Part shown: positions 16,475-26,174 of the stretch, one piece after another
How positions within the stretch are numbered: the stretch's first letter is position 1
How the letters are laid out: every line of letters begins with the position of its first letter
Origin: Flavobacterium noncentrifugens
Lineage (GTDB): Bacteria > Bacteroidota > Bacteroidia > Flavobacteriales > Flavobacteriaceae
Direction of reading: 5' to 3'
DNA length: 64,000 nucleotides
Assembly (NCBI RefSeq): GCF_900100375.1
Contig: NZ_FNEZ01000002.1
Location: forward strand, 248,001-312,000
Program-made: the position numbers and the translations under genes
Notes under the pieces: model-generated
Seen by the model: the letters and a program-made list of their open reading frames with translations, nothing else
Database searches by the model: none
Told to the model about the DNA's origin: nothing

Positions 16475-17389
16475 ATGCCAAATAATGCTGTAGTTAACGT
16501 ATGCATGATTACTTATGGACATGAAAAATTCATTGAACAGGCCATCAATGCCGTGCTTTTACAGGAATGCAATTTTGATTTTGACCTGATCGTCTGCAAT
16601 GATAAATCGCCCGATGCAACAGATGCTGTTGTGAAATCGATTATCGAAAACCATCCAAACGGCAATAAGATCAAGTATTTCAGCCATCCCGAAAATTTGG
16701 GCATGATCCCTAATTTTTATTTCGCGCTTGAAAAATGCACCGGAAAATATATCGCAATCTGTGACGGCGATGATTATTGGACCGATCCGCTAAAATTGCA
16801 AAAACAAGTTGATTTCCTGGAATCCAATCCAGGATACATCATCCATAGCGGCAATGCACAGGTCGAAACAAACGGAATGCTTACTACGCAAATCCTGGGC
16901 GGGAACGACAACGCTGTTTTTAATATTACCGATTTTTATACGCAGAATAATCTCGTGACCTGTACGGTGCTTTTCAGGAACATCGATCTGAAGCCGTTTC
17001 AGTTTTTCAGCAACAGTTTTTTTGGGGATTGGTCGCTTTATGTGTATCTGATGAAAACGTCAGGACTAAAAGCTTTTAGGGAAAATAGTGTTTTTTCGGT
17101 GTACCGGATCCAGGAAAGCGGGGCTACGTTTGCGCTTCAGGGCATCAAAAAAGCCAATTTGCATTTGCAGCAGATCAATCTTGTGAAAAGATACCTGGGT
17201 TACCGCCATTACAGCACCAACGACAAAAACAACATAAACAATTACCTGATTGGCAAATTCAGGATATTGGCACTAAACAAAAAGTTTATGCCTGCAGTTT
17301 CTGTGATATTTGTTAATTTTAAACATTGCAGCTATAAAATCCCTTTTAAAAAATACCTTTCGGGTTTAAAAAGTATGGTAATCAGATGA
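16475..17389 (+). CDS. Glycosyltransferase family 2
   Basis: 304 residues from the ATG at 16475, two bases after the upstream stop. A longer frame from 16412 would overlap the acyltransferase by 61 bases and adds unrelated residues, so it is rejected. The GT-A domain shows VNVCMITYGHEKFIEQAINA, VCNDKSPDAT, ENLGMIPNFYFAL and the metal-binding CDGDDYWTD. The DGDDYW form is common in GT2 enzymes of O-antigen and capsule loci. Its stop overlaps the next GT2 start by four bases. Confidence 0.9.
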   Translation: MPNNAVVNVCMITYGHEKFIEQAINAVLLQECNFDFDLIVCNDKSPDATDAVVKSIIENHPNGNKIKYFSHPENLGMIPNFYFALEKCTGKYIAICDGDDYWTDPLKLQKQVDFLESNPGYIIHSGNAQVETNGMLTTQILGGNDNAVFNITDFYTQNNLVTCTVLFRNIDLKPFQFFSNSFFGDWSLYVYLMKTSGLKAFRENSVFSVYRIQESGATFALQGIKKANLHLQQINLVKRYLGYRHYSTNDKNNINNYLIGKFRILALNKKFMPAVSVIFVNFKHCSYKIPFKKYLSGLKSMVIR

Positions 17390-18222
17390 CAGCACCAAAA
17401 ATTTCAGTCATTGTGCCTTGTTACAACCAGGCGCAGTATCTTGATCAGGCCTTACAATCTGTTGAAGCACAGTCATGTTCAGATTGGGAATGTATCATTG
17501 TAGATGATGGAAGTTCAGACCATATTGATGAAGTGGCAATAAAATGGACGGCAAAAAGCCCGAAATTCAAATATGTCAAAAAAACCAATGGCGGATTGGC
17601 TTCGGCCAGAAACTTCGGCATTGAAAACAGTACGGGCACGTACATTTTTCCGCTTGACGCAGATGATTATGTTGCGACTGACTATTTTGCCAGAGCCATC
17701 GAAATCCTGGATGCACAGGATGATGTAGAAGTTTTGCATTGCAATGTGATGCAATTTGGCTACATCCAGAAACCATTGACGCTTCTGCCGTATCATTTTG
17801 AAACGTTACTCATTAAAAACTGCATTATTGCCTGCGCATTTTTCAGGCGCGAGACTTTTTTAAAAGCAGGCGGTTATTCTGAAGCATTGCAGATACTTGA
17901 AGACTGGGATTTGTGGCTCACGATTTTACAACACGGCGGAAAAGTGCATAAAATTGATGCTTACCTGTATTATTACAGGAAACACGAGCAGGGTTCGCTG
18001 GTCAACAGCTTTGAAAAAGACAAAAAAAGACATAAAGAACACCTGAACATCATCTATAAAAACCATGTCGATCTTTATCTGGCACATTTTGGAAATCCGA
18101 TAAAATTATACAAAGAATTAAAGGTTTTAAGGGCATTCCATAAAAAATCAACATCAACGGTAATGTATAAAATTTATAAATTGCCTAATCGTTTAAAGAA
18201 ATTATTCAAATCAAAAAAATGA
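17386..18222 (+). CDS. Glycosyltransferase family 2
   Basis: 278 residues with a textbook GT-A core: ISVIVPCYNQAQYLDQALQS, IVDDGSSD, NGGLASARNFGIE and the metal site LDADDYV. The acceptor-side motif EDWDLWLT (near residue 180) is the usual ED motif with the catalytic base. It is coupled by ATGA overlaps to the genes on both sides, so the three consecutive GT2 genes are made together. Confidence 0.92.
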   Translation: MTAPKISVIVPCYNQAQYLDQALQSVEAQSCSDWECIIVDDGSSDHIDEVAIKWTAKSPKFKYVKKTNGGLASARNFGIENSTGTYIFPLDADDYVATDYFARAIEILDAQDDVEVLHCNVMQFGYIQKPLTLLPYHFETLLIKNCIIACAFFRRETFLKAGGYSEALQILEDWDLWLTILQHGGKVHKIDAYLYYYRKHEQGSLVNSFEKDKKRHKEHLNIIYKNHVDLYLAHFGNPIKLYKELKVLRAFHKKSTSTVMYKIYKLPNRLKKLFKSKK

Positions 18223-19049
18223 AACTTTCTGTAATAATCCTGGCCCGCACGATTTCTGATGCACTTTTTAAAATGACCAGCGATTGCATCAATACGCTGC
18301 GGGATTCTGAAAAAAGCCTCGATATTGAAGTGATTCTGGTAGAATCGAACAAGCAATACCACACTTCTGGTTTTGCTTATCCCAATGATGTAAAAGTGAT
18401 CATTCCCGAAGCCGCTTTCAATTTCCACAAGTTTTTAAACATCGGACTGCATGCGGCAACAGGCGAATATATTGCGTTTTGCAACAATGACCTGATTTTT
18501 TACGACCATTGGTTTACCGAAATCTTAAAAGTTGCAGACCAGCATCCAAAGATCAAATCCTTTTCCCCAAACGGGAATTTTACCACGAATTTCATTTCAG
18601 ATTTTCAAACCGGGTATAAAGTCAGAACCCATGTATTTGGATGGTGTTTTGTTGCAAAGCGAAGTGTTTTCAATACGATCGGCGATCTTGACGAAACCTT
18701 CGATTTTAATTATGCCGATAACGATTATGCGATGACGCTTAAAAAATACAACATTAGGCATGCTGTCGTTTACCATTCAAAAGTTAAGCATCTCGACCCG
18801 AAGGAAGCGAACATTGATAAAGGCGACTGGTATAAAATCCAACAGGAAAAAGCGGCAAAGTCGATTAAGGAATTGCCCGGTTATGTTGCCGGAGCAAATG
18901 CTTTTACAGATAAAAAAAGCCTGCAGGACCATTTGAAATTCCATGCAAAATGGGGAAGTCCAAAAAAATTGTACCGAAAAAATAAAATAGCTGATCTTTT
19001 TATAAAATTCCATTTAGGCTTGTTTAACAGATGGGTCATGGTGGTCTGA
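18219..19049 (+). CDS. Glycosyltransferase family 2, divergent
   Basis: 276 residues. The N-terminus KLSVIILARTISDALFKM and EVILVESNKQYH replace the usual TYN and DDGS segments. FNFHKFLNIGLHAATGEYI and FCNNDLIF occupy the positions of the NxG and DxD motifs, with NND instead of DDD. FNYADNDYAMTLKKY is the acceptor-side acidic motif. This resembles the WcaA-like GT2 branch that has NND at the metal site. It overlaps the previous gene by four bases. Confidence 0.85.
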   Translation: MKLSVIILARTISDALFKMTSDCINTLRDSEKSLDIEVILVESNKQYHTSGFAYPNDVKVIIPEAAFNFHKFLNIGLHAATGEYIAFCNNDLIFYDHWFTEILKVADQHPKIKSFSPNGNFTTNFISDFQTGYKVRTHVFGWCFVAKRSVFNTIGDLDETFDFNYADNDYAMTLKKYNIRHAVVYHSKVKHLDPKEANIDKGDWYKIQQEKAAKSIKELPGYVAGANAFTDKKSLQDHLKFHAKWGSPKKLYRKNKIADLFIKFHLGLFNRWVMVV

Positions 19050-19080
19050 TGGCGGTCAAACAGAGTCATAAATCCCAATC

Positions 19081-20232
19081 ATGAAAAAGAAAGTATTGAT
19101 ATTCGGACCAATTGCAGATTATGGCGGGCGGGAAGTAGAATGTGGGTTCATTGCAAATGCCTTGTCGGCAAATTTTACCGTAGAAGTATGCTCAACCGGT
19201 TCTATATCGGAAAAAACACAGGTTTTGGATTTGAATCCGGGACTGAAAATTTTTTCTGTAGAGCAACTGCTATACAAAAAAGCACCTATTCTTAAAGTAG
19301 TTGAATTTATCAACGATGTAAAAAATAGGTTAAAAGGCAGGCCTTGGGATTATAAAAATAATGTGATTGCCAAAAAATATTTTCGATACAATGAAAAAGT
19401 AAATTTGGTAGTCGAGGAAATTGTGCAGCAATACGACCTGGTTTTTATCTGCGCACAATTTCGCTCAAAATTATTGGCGCAGTGCATAGCTGCCGCAAAG
19501 AAACATGGGATAAACGTTGTTTTCAGGACGACTGGCGTGATCAAAGAGAAAAATTTTGATTTTATCGCGCAGGTAAATTGCTTTCTGCATCATTCACAGC
19601 GCAATGCCAGGCTTTTGGATGATGTGCCAAATCAGGGTTACCGGATCATAGACCAATGTGCCCTAAATGAAAAGCAACTGTTGGAAATTCCGGCCGCATC
19701 CCAAAAAATAAAAACTTTTTTAACGATTGCAAGGTTGGTTGAAGAGAAAAACATCGATGTGGTGATTGGCGCTTTTCAACAATTAAAATCTGAAGGACAC
19801 AAATTATACATTATCGGCGACGGGCCTAAAAAAAATGATTTGATGCAGATGGCCGCGCATAATGAAAATGTCATTTTTACCGGCCATGTTCCGAATGAAA
19901 AAATCTCGGAGTATTTTGAAACCGCCGATTGTGTCATCATCTCCCATTATAATTTTGAAACCGGCCCTTTAACCGGTATTGAAGCCATGGCGGCAGGCAG
20001 GATAATAATTTCGGCCAAAACCGGTGCCATGCAGGAAAGGCTGCCGTTCAGCAATTTCTGGTTTGACAATACCATCAGTGATCTGGCCGCGCAGATGCAA
20101 GATGCCGTAGCGCTTGATGCAGATCAGGTAAAGCAACAGTCGGCTGCAATCAGGGAACGCTATCTCAACGAATACAACGCGGCGAAAATCAGCAGTAAAT
20201 ATTTAAATACGGTTGCCACTTTAATTTCCTAA
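19081..20232 (+). CDS. Glycosyltransferase family 4
   Basis: 383 residues, GT-B fold. The N-terminal half begins KKVLIFGPIADYGGREVECG. The C-terminal donor domain has FLTIARLVEEKNIDVVIGAF, LYIIGDGPKKNDL, VIFTGHVPNEKISEYFETAD and GPLTGIEAMAAGRIIISA, where the EX7E pattern is partly kept. It is a retaining-type transferase for the locus. It lies 31 bases after the GT2 run and ten bases before the next gene. Confidence 0.9.
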   Translation: MKKKVLIFGPIADYGGREVECGFIANALSANFTVEVCSTGSISEKTQVLDLNPGLKIFSVEQLLYKKAPILKVVEFINDVKNRLKGRPWDYKNNVIAKKYFRYNEKVNLVVEEIVQQYDLVFICAQFRSKLLAQCIAAAKKHGINVVFRTTGVIKEKNFDFIAQVNCFLHHSQRNARLLDDVPNQGYRIIDQCALNEKQLLEIPAASQKIKTFLTIARLVEEKNIDVVIGAFQQLKSEGHKLYIIGDGPKKNDLMQMAAHNENVIFTGHVPNEKISEYFETADCVIISHYNFETGPLTGIEAMAAGRIIISAKTGAMQERLPFSNFWFDNTISDLAAQMQDAVALDADQVKQQSAAIRERYLNEYNAAKISSKYLNTVATLIS

Positions 20233-20242
20233 ATTTGCATCC

Positions 20243-21262
20243 ATGAGAATAGGCTACAATCCACATAAAGATGCTCCACTTCAAAGTTCGGGATACCAGC
20301 ATCAGGTGATTATTCCTGTATATCTTCCGGATAGCGAAGGTTATTTTAAAGACGGCCTTAAAATCCTCGGTTATTGTTTGGATTCGCTGTTTAAAACGGC
20401 ACATCAGCAAACTTTCATTACAGTCGTAAACAATGGAAGCAGTCCGGAAACCGTACTTTATCTTGATGATTTGCTGCGGAAAGGAAAAATCCACGAACTC
20501 ATTCATACGACAAATTGCGGCAAACTGAATGCGGTTTTAAAAGGGCTTTCCGGAAATTCATTTCCTTTGATCACGATTGCCGATTCAGATGTTATGTTTT
20601 TAAATGGCTGGCAAAATGCTACTTATGATGTTTTTGATGCCTTTCCGAAAGCGGGTGCAGTTTGCCCGACGCCATCGTCAAAATCATATAAAACCTATAC
20701 GTATAACATTTGGTTTGAGTTGTTCTTCTCAAAATCTTTATATTTTACAAAAGTTAAAAACCCGCAGGCGCTTCAGAATTTTGCCAACAGCATAGGAAAT
20801 CCGGATTTTTATAACGAAATTCATAAAAAAACATATCTTACCGTTTCGAATAGAAACTTGAAGGCAGTAGTGGGTGCAGGCCATTTCCTGGTCACTTATA
20901 AAAATGAGATTTTTGAAAAGCTGCCCATCAAATATTCAAGTTACAAACTCGGTGGCGACAGCGAAAAGGAAATTCTCGATCTTCCGGTAATTAAAAAGGG
21001 ATTGTGGCGCTTGTCGACCGAGGATAATTTCGCTTTTCACATGGGAAATACCTATGAAGACTGGATGAAAATAGCTTTTGAAGCAATCCGGGAGGAAAAT
21101 CAAATACTGCTAAAGAATCTGAATTACCCGAAAACGGCGATTTCAAAAATCGGATTCTTGATAAAATACAAATTGTTCTCAAAATTGCTGTCACGCAAAA
21201 AAATAATGACCCGCTTGCTTGTAAAAAAAGGGCTGTCTGAAACAGCTGCAAAAACGTATTAG
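20243..21262 (+). CDS. Glycosyltransferase family 2
   Basis: 339 residues. The start VIIPVYLPDSEGYFKDGLK sits about 30 residues in, VVNNGSSPETV replaces DDGS, NCGKLNAVLKGL fits the third motif, and IADSDVMFLNGW is the metal-binding DxD. The C-terminal third is lysine-rich. A TAAATTTG at 20230-20237 just before the ATG resembles a -7 element, but it is too close for a normal leader, so the gene is probably read through from upstream. Confidence 0.85.
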   Translation: MRIGYNPHKDAPLQSSGYQHQVIIPVYLPDSEGYFKDGLKILGYCLDSLFKTAHQQTFITVVNNGSSPETVLYLDDLLRKGKIHELIHTTNCGKLNAVLKGLSGNSFPLITIADSDVMFLNGWQNATYDVFDAFPKAGAVCPTPSSKSYKTYTYNIWFELFFSKSLYFTKVKNPQALQNFANSIGNPDFYNEIHKKTYLTVSNRNLKAVVGAGHFLVTYKNEIFEKLPIKYSSYKLGGDSEKEILDLPVIKKGLWRLSTEDNFAFHMGNTYEDWMKIAFEAIREENQILLKNLNYPKTAISKIGFLIKYKLFSKLLSRKKIMTRLLVKKGLSETAAKTY

Positions 21263-21263
21263 T

Positions 21264-22361
21264 ATGGCCAAAGTAATTCTTTTATCGCAATATCCGCTGC
21301 CGTACGCAAAGATTGGAAGTTGGACCAATATGTATAAAAGTTACCTTCAGGGAAAACATCAAATCGATTATATCATTTGCGAAAACCCTGAAGAACGCTT
21401 CCCGAATGTAAAGTATGAAATCGTTGAAAATACTTTTTATTTAAAGGTCAGAAGGCGGCTGCATAATTTTTTTCGTATCGGATTTATTGATGCGCTCGAA
21501 AAAGTCATTGCAGAAAACAAAGGGGAGAAATTTATCATCCAGGTGATCGATAATTTTAATATCGCGGTTAGGATCAATGAAATGCTGGTTCGAAAAGGCA
21601 TTCGGAAAGATTGCGCCATCCAGGTTTTTTACCACGGTTTCGCTCCGTTTATCGACATCCATAAGTTCAAAAATTTTTACGAAAACATTGATGAGCTGGT
21701 GTTGCTTACAAACGGCAGCTACAAAGCGCACAAGGCTTTTTACACCGTTTTTCCATGCAAAGTTTCATTGCTTCCCAACGGAATTGACACCAAAAAATTT
21801 TACAAACCGACTAACATTCAGCAGCAAAATTTAAAAGCGGCCCACGGTTACGAAGGCAAAAAAGTATTCATCTGGTGTTCGCAGGACCGGCCAAAAAAAG
21901 GATTGAGCCTGATGCTTGAAGCCTGGAAAAAAGTGTACGAACAGCACAAGGATATCGTTTTTCTCGTCATCGGCGCGAAAAGGGACGTTTCTATCGATGG
22001 CGTTGTTTTCATGGGAAGAATCCCAAATACGGAATTGCCCGAATTTTACCAAATGGCCGATTGCTACCTCTTCCCCACTTTATGCCACGAAGGTTTCGGC
22101 CTGAGCCTCATCGAAGCGCTCAATTGCGGCTGTTATTGCATCGCTTCAAAAGCCGGCGGCGTACCAGAAGTGTTGCACCAGGGAAAATATGGAAAGCTTA
22201 TCGAAAACCCGAATTTTGTGTCAGAGTGGGAAACCGCAATTAATGACTACCTTTCGGGCAAAGAAAAACCTGTTTATGGTGATGGTGAAATGTATACGAT
22301 CACAGAGTGGATCTCAAACATCAATGCCATCATCAGCAATGCAAAAAATAACATTTCCTGA
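21264..22361 (+). CDS. Glycosyltransferase family 4
   Basis: 365 residues, GT-B. The donor domain is classical: LLPNGIDTKKF, FIWCSQDRPKKGLSLMLEAW, FLVIGAKRD, VFMGRIPNTELPEFYQMAD, PTLCHEGFGLSLIEALNCG (EX7E) and ASKAGGVPEVL. It begins one base after the previous stop. The gene is likely to add a hexose or deoxyhexose from a nucleotide sugar with retention of configuration, and the sugar cannot be named. Confidence 0.93.
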   Translation: MAKVILLSQYPLPYAKIGSWTNMYKSYLQGKHQIDYIICENPEERFPNVKYEIVENTFYLKVRRRLHNFFRIGFIDALEKVIAENKGEKFIIQVIDNFNIAVRINEMLVRKGIRKDCAIQVFYHGFAPFIDIHKFKNFYENIDELVLLTNGSYKAHKAFYTVFPCKVSLLPNGIDTKKFYKPTNIQQQNLKAAHGYEGKKVFIWCSQDRPKKGLSLMLEAWKKVYEQHKDIVFLVIGAKRDVSIDGVVFMGRIPNTELPEFYQMADCYLFPTLCHEGFGLSLIEALNCGCYCIASKAGGVPEVLHQGKYGKLIENPNFVSEWETAINDYLSGKEKPVYGDGEMYTITEWISNINAIISNAKNNIS

Positions 22362-22383
22362 TTTGCCCCTATAAACCCATCGA

Positions 22384-23283
22384 ATGTTCAGTATTTTAAT
22401 AGCTACAAAAAACCGGAAAGCAGATTTAATGTTTACATTAAGCCGCATTTCGTCGCTCATACAACGGCCCGACGTAGATTGCGTGGTTTTTGACGATGGC
22501 TCGGATGATGGGACTTTTGAAGCCGTCAGGATGGATTTTCCCAAAGTTCAATTGCTGCGGAACGAATCAAGCAAAGGCTATTTGTTTTGCCGCAATACGA
22601 TGCTGAATGCCGCCAAAGGCGAATTTGCCATTTCCCTTGATGACGATGCGCATTTTGTTACTGAAAATCCGCTCGATATTTTAAAATCCCATTTTGATGA
22701 AAATCCCGATTGCGGCCTGGTCGCTTTCAGGATTTTATGGTCGGAAACTGCCATAGAAAATATTTTTACCGCCGATCTCACAGAACGCGTCAAAGGTTTT
22801 GTAGGTTGTGGCCATGCCTGGCGGATGAAAGCCTGGCGCACGATCAGCAACTATCCCGAATGGTTCGAATTTTATGGCGAAGAAGATTTTGCCAGCCTCG
22901 AACTTTTTAAAAACAATATTGTCGTCGATTATGTCCCTGAAATTTTGGTGCAGCACCGCGTCGACTTAAAATCAAGGTCGATTGCCAAAAATGATTTTGC
23001 CTTTCGTTACCGAAGGTCATTGCGCGCCGGCTGGTATTTGTACTTTATGTTTTACCCGTATTCCAAAATCCCGAGAAAACTCGCTTATTCCTTGGCAGTA
23101 CAGTTAAAATCCAAAATTTTAAAGGGTGATTTTAAAGTCATTTTACCACTTACGCAAGCCATGTTTGATGTAATGTTGCATTTGCCTAAACTTATCAAAA
23201 ACAGGAAGGCATTCAGTTCAAAACAATACGACGGTTATACCCAATTAAAAGAAACAAAAGTTTATTGGAATCCCGAAAAATAA
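22384..23283 (+). CDS. Glycosyltransferase family 2
   Basis: 299 residues. MFSILIATKNRKADLMFTLS, VVFDDGSDDGTFEAV, SKGYLFCRNTMLNAAKGEF and the metal site SLDDDAHFV define the GT-A core. FYGEEDFASLELF is the acceptor-side acidic motif. It lies 22 bases after a GT4 gene and 28 bases before neuB, so it may be the transferase that acts next to the nonulosonic acid, but that is only positional inference. Confidence 0.9.
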   Translation: MFSILIATKNRKADLMFTLSRISSLIQRPDVDCVVFDDGSDDGTFEAVRMDFPKVQLLRNESSKGYLFCRNTMLNAAKGEFAISLDDDAHFVTENPLDILKSHFDENPDCGLVAFRILWSETAIENIFTADLTERVKGFVGCGHAWRMKAWRTISNYPEWFEFYGEEDFASLELFKNNIVVDYVPEILVQHRVDLKSRSIAKNDFAFRYRRSLRAGWYLYFMFYPYSKIPRKLAYSLAVQLKSKILKGDFKVILPLTQAMFDVMLHLPKLIKNRKAFSSKQYDGYTQLKETKVYWNPEK

Positions 23284-23311
23284 TTACTTTTACCCCGTTA
23301 TTTTGATTCTG

Positions 23312-24319
23312 ATGAAAAGCAAACCCTACCTTATAGCAGAGATCGCACAGGCACACGACGGAAGCTTAGGGATTCTACATTCTTATATAGATGCGATTGC
23401 CAAAACCGGCGTTCAGGCTGTGAAATTCCAGCTGCACATTGCTGAGGCAGAGAGCAGTGCGCATGAACCTTTCCGGGTGAAATTTTCGTATGAAGATAAT
23501 ACGCGATTCGATTACTGGAAGCGTATGGAATTTACGCTCGAACAGTGGAAAGCACTCAAAAAACATTGTGATGATGTTGGGCTCGATTTCATTTGCTCGC
23601 CGTTCAGCAATTTGGCGGTCGATTGGCTTGAGGAAATCGGGACAAAATCGTATAAGGTCGGATCAGGCGAAGTCAATAATTTATTGTTGCTCGAAAAGAT
23701 TGCAAATACCGGAAAGCCAATCATTATTTCATCGGGAATGAGCAGTTTTGCAGAATTGGACCAAACGGTAGCTTTCCTTAAAAGTAAAAATGCCGATTTT
23801 TCGATATTGCAATGTACAACGGCTTATCCCACAAAACCCGAGCAATTTGGGTTGAATGTGATCCGGCAACTTAAAGAAAGGTACGAGGTTCCAATCGGGT
23901 TTTCCGATCATTCGGCCACCACCGCAGCCGGAATTGCTGCTGTCGCTTTAGGCGCGGAAATTCTCGAATTCCACGTCGTTTTCAGCCGTGACATATTCGG
24001 CCCCGATGCAAAAGCTTCGCTGACATTTGAAGAAACTAAAAACCTGGTTGCTGCTGTAAACGCAATTTACACATCACTACACCATCCGATCGATAAAAAC
24101 AACAATGCCGAATTCAGTGAATTGAAATCCATTTTCGAAAAATCATTGGCACTCAATAAAAATTTACCAAAAGGCCATCAGGTTTCGTTTGATGACCTCG
24201 AAGCCAAAAAACCAAAAGGTTTCGGGATTCCCGCAGCAGATTACCAGCGGCTCATTGGGAAAACCCTTAAATCAGACAAACAACAATGGGATTTTTTAAA
24301 TGAAGAAGATCTAATATGA
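23312..24319 (+). CDS. neuB: N-acetylneuraminate/legionaminate synthase family (NeuB/LegI)
   Basis: 335 residues from the ATG at 23312 (a TTG nine bases upstream is in frame but less likely). The NeuB TIM barrel shows KPYLIAEIAQAHDGSLG, QAVKFQLH, FICSPFS, YKVGSGEVNN, IISSGMSS, ILQCTTAYP, IGFSDHS and EFHVVF. A C-terminal SAF (antifreeze-like) domain starts about residue 275. The enzyme joins phosphoenolpyruvate to a hexosamine derivative to make a nine-carbon acid. Neu5Ac, legionaminic and pseudaminic synthases share these motifs. The hydrolysing epimerase downstream favours Neu or Leg over Pse. Confidence 0.92.
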   Translation: MKSKPYLIAEIAQAHDGSLGILHSYIDAIAKTGVQAVKFQLHIAEAESSAHEPFRVKFSYEDNTRFDYWKRMEFTLEQWKALKKHCDDVGLDFICSPFSNLAVDWLEEIGTKSYKVGSGEVNNLLLLEKIANTGKPIIISSGMSSFAELDQTVAFLKSKNADFSILQCTTAYPTKPEQFGLNVIRQLKERYEVPIGFSDHSATTAAGIAAVALGAEILEFHVVFSRDIFGPDAKASLTFEETKNLVAAVNAIYTSLHHPIDKNNNAEFSELKSIFEKSLALNKNLPKGHQVSFDDLEAKKPKGFGIPAADYQRLIGKTLKSDKQQWDFLNEEDLI

Positions 24320-25476
24320 GCCAGAAAAGAAAAATTTGCGTCGTGATCACGGCGCGCCCATCATACAGCCGCATCAAAACGGTGCTTACCGCGATCAAAG
24401 CGCACGAATCGCTCGAATTGCAGTTGGTCATTGCGGCGTCGGCATTGCTGGACCGTTATGGAAGTGCCGTGAATTACATTCAAAAGGACGGTTTCGAAAT
24501 CAGCGCAAAAGTGTTCAATGTGCTTGAAGGCGAGAATTTAACGGCTGCAGCCAAAACCACCGGGATCGGAATTCTTGAACTGTCAACCGTTTTCGACAAC
24601 CTGAAACCGGATATCGTCGTGACCGTTGCCGACCGTTTTGAAACCATGGCCACAGCAATCGCGGCGGCTTACATGAATATTCCGCTTGCGCACGTTCAAG
24701 GCGGCGAAGTCACCGGCAACATTGATGAAAAAGTACGCCATTCGATTACAAAACTGGCCGATTATCATTTTACGTCTTCAGAAAATGCCAGGAACCGCGT
24801 GATCCGGCTTGGCGAAAACCCTGAAATGGTTTTTAATACCGGCTGTCCGTCTATCGACATCGCCAAAAAAATATTGGAACACCAAGGCCTGACGTTTGAT
24901 CCATATGAAAAATATGGCGGCGTGGGTTCAAAACCCGATTTGAATAAAGGATACGTGGTTGTGATGCAACATCCTGTGACGACTGAATATAAAGATTCCC
25001 GAAAACATATTGAAGCCACGCTGAATGCGATCAGGCAACTGAATGTGCCTACGCTTTGGTTTTGGCCGAATGTCGACGCCGGTGCCGACGGAACTTCAAC
25101 AGGGATCCGGTCTTTCCGTGAAAAATACGACATGCAAAATGTACACTTTTTCAAAAATATGGAAGGCGATGATTTTCTCAATTTGCTTGATTCGGCGATC
25201 TGCCTGATCGGGAATTCAAGCGTCGGAATCCGCGAATGCTCGTTTATGGGTGTTCCTGTGATCAATATCGGATCCAGGCAAAACAGGCGCGACCGCGGTA
25301 CGAACGTGATCGATGTGTCGTATGACGAGAATGAAATCGTTGCTGCCGTGAATCAGATCTCATCAAAAAATGAACGCACCAGATCGGATGTTTATGGCGG
25401 TGGAGATGCCGGGGAAGCCATTGCAGACCTGCTCGAAACGCTGCCGCTGCAATTCCATAAAACCATCACATACTAA
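24316..25476 (+). CDS. neuC: UDP-sugar 2-epimerase, hydrolysing (NeuC/LegG)
   Basis: 386 residues, GT-B-like epimerase fold. KICVVITARPSYSRIKTVL, VVTVADRFETMATAIAA, HVQGGEVTGNIDEKVRHS, MQHPVTTEYK and GNSSVGIRECSFMGVPVIN are the family marks. NeuC turns UDP-GlcNAc into ManNAc plus UDP, while LegG does the same with UDP-2,4-diacetamido-2,4,6-trideoxyglucose. The presence of a 4,6-dehydratase, aminotransferases and a PglD-like acyltransferase in the locus makes the LegG function at least as likely. It overlaps neuB by four bases and neuA by one. Confidence 0.92.
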   Translation: MSQKRKICVVITARPSYSRIKTVLTAIKAHESLELQLVIAASALLDRYGSAVNYIQKDGFEISAKVFNVLEGENLTAAAKTTGIGILELSTVFDNLKPDIVVTVADRFETMATAIAAAYMNIPLAHVQGGEVTGNIDEKVRHSITKLADYHFTSSENARNRVIRLGENPEMVFNTGCPSIDIAKKILEHQGLTFDPYEKYGGVGSKPDLNKGYVVVMQHPVTTEYKDSRKHIEATLNAIRQLNVPTLWFWPNVDAGADGTSTGIRSFREKYDMQNVHFFKNMEGDDFLNLLDSAICLIGNSSVGIRECSFMGVPVINIGSRQNRRDRGTNVIDVSYDENEIVAAVNQISSKNERTRSDVYGGGDAGEAIADLLETLPLQFHKTITY

Positions 25477-26171
25477 TGAGAATCCTTGGGATTATTCCGG
25501 CACGAGGCGGTTCTAAAGGCGTTCCCGGAAAAAACATCAAGCCTTTAAACGGAAAAACATTGCTGGCTTATACTGCAGAAGTGGCCATGCAGTCTGAATT
25601 GTTGCATGAAGTCATACTTTCAAGTGACGACATTTCGATTATTAAAGTTGCAAAAGAAATAAACCTTCATGTTCCATTTACGCGCCCGGCCGAATTGGCG
25701 CAGGACCATACACCCACAATTGATGTTGTCAAACACGCGCTGGATTTTTACGAAAAGCAAAATGTTTTCTTTAATGCCGTGTGTTTGCTGCAGGTTACAA
25801 GCCCGTTTCGCAGTGTCGAATTTTTAAATGAAGCGATTTTGAAATTTACAAGAAGCGGTTGCGATTCATTGGTTTCTGTCCAAAAAGTGCCGCACGAATA
25901 CAATCCGCATTGGACTTTTGAAATCCATTCAGATGGCAACCTGAAAATTGCAACTGGCGAAAAAAACATCATTACGCGCCGCCAGGAACTTCCCGATGCT
26001 TTTCATCGCGACGGACTGATTTACATTACAAAAACGGATGTTATCCAGAAACAGCATTCACTTTACGGACAAAGTATCGCTTTTATAGAATCCCCAAAAG
26101 CATTTTACGTCAACATCGACACGATGGCAGATTGGGAACGTGCAGAACAAATGGCTAAAAATATTTTTTAA
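25476..26171 (+). CDS. neuA: CMP-nonulosonate cytidylyltransferase (NeuA/LegF)
   Basis: 231 residues. The nucleotide-binding motif IIPARGGSKGVPGKNIKPL is at residues 6-24, LLQVTSPFRS follows, and FHRDGLIYITK is near the C-terminus. The family activates sialic, legionaminic or pseudaminic acid with CTP for transfer. The TAATG overlap with neuC and the order synthase-epimerase-cytidylyltransferase make a complete three-gene cassette. A CMP-nonulosonate transferase with a known sialyltransferase fold is not obvious among the neighbours, so one of the GT4-like or unassigned genes may do that job. Confidence 0.92.
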   Translation: MRILGIIPARGGSKGVPGKNIKPLNGKTLLAYTAEVAMQSELLHEVILSSDDISIIKVAKEINLHVPFTRPAELAQDHTPTIDVVKHALDFYEKQNVFFNAVCLLQVTSPFRSVEFLNEAILKFTRSGCDSLVSVQKVPHEYNPHWTFEIHSDGNLKIATGEKNIITRRQELPDAFHRDGLIYITKTDVIQKQHSLYGQSIAFIESPKAFYVNIDTMADWERAEQMAKNIF

Positions 26172-26174
26172 TTT

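Noticed and set aside
24765..25265. 166-codon minus-strand open frame inside neuC
   Set aside because: Antisense of a conserved epimerase with no recognisable protein features.
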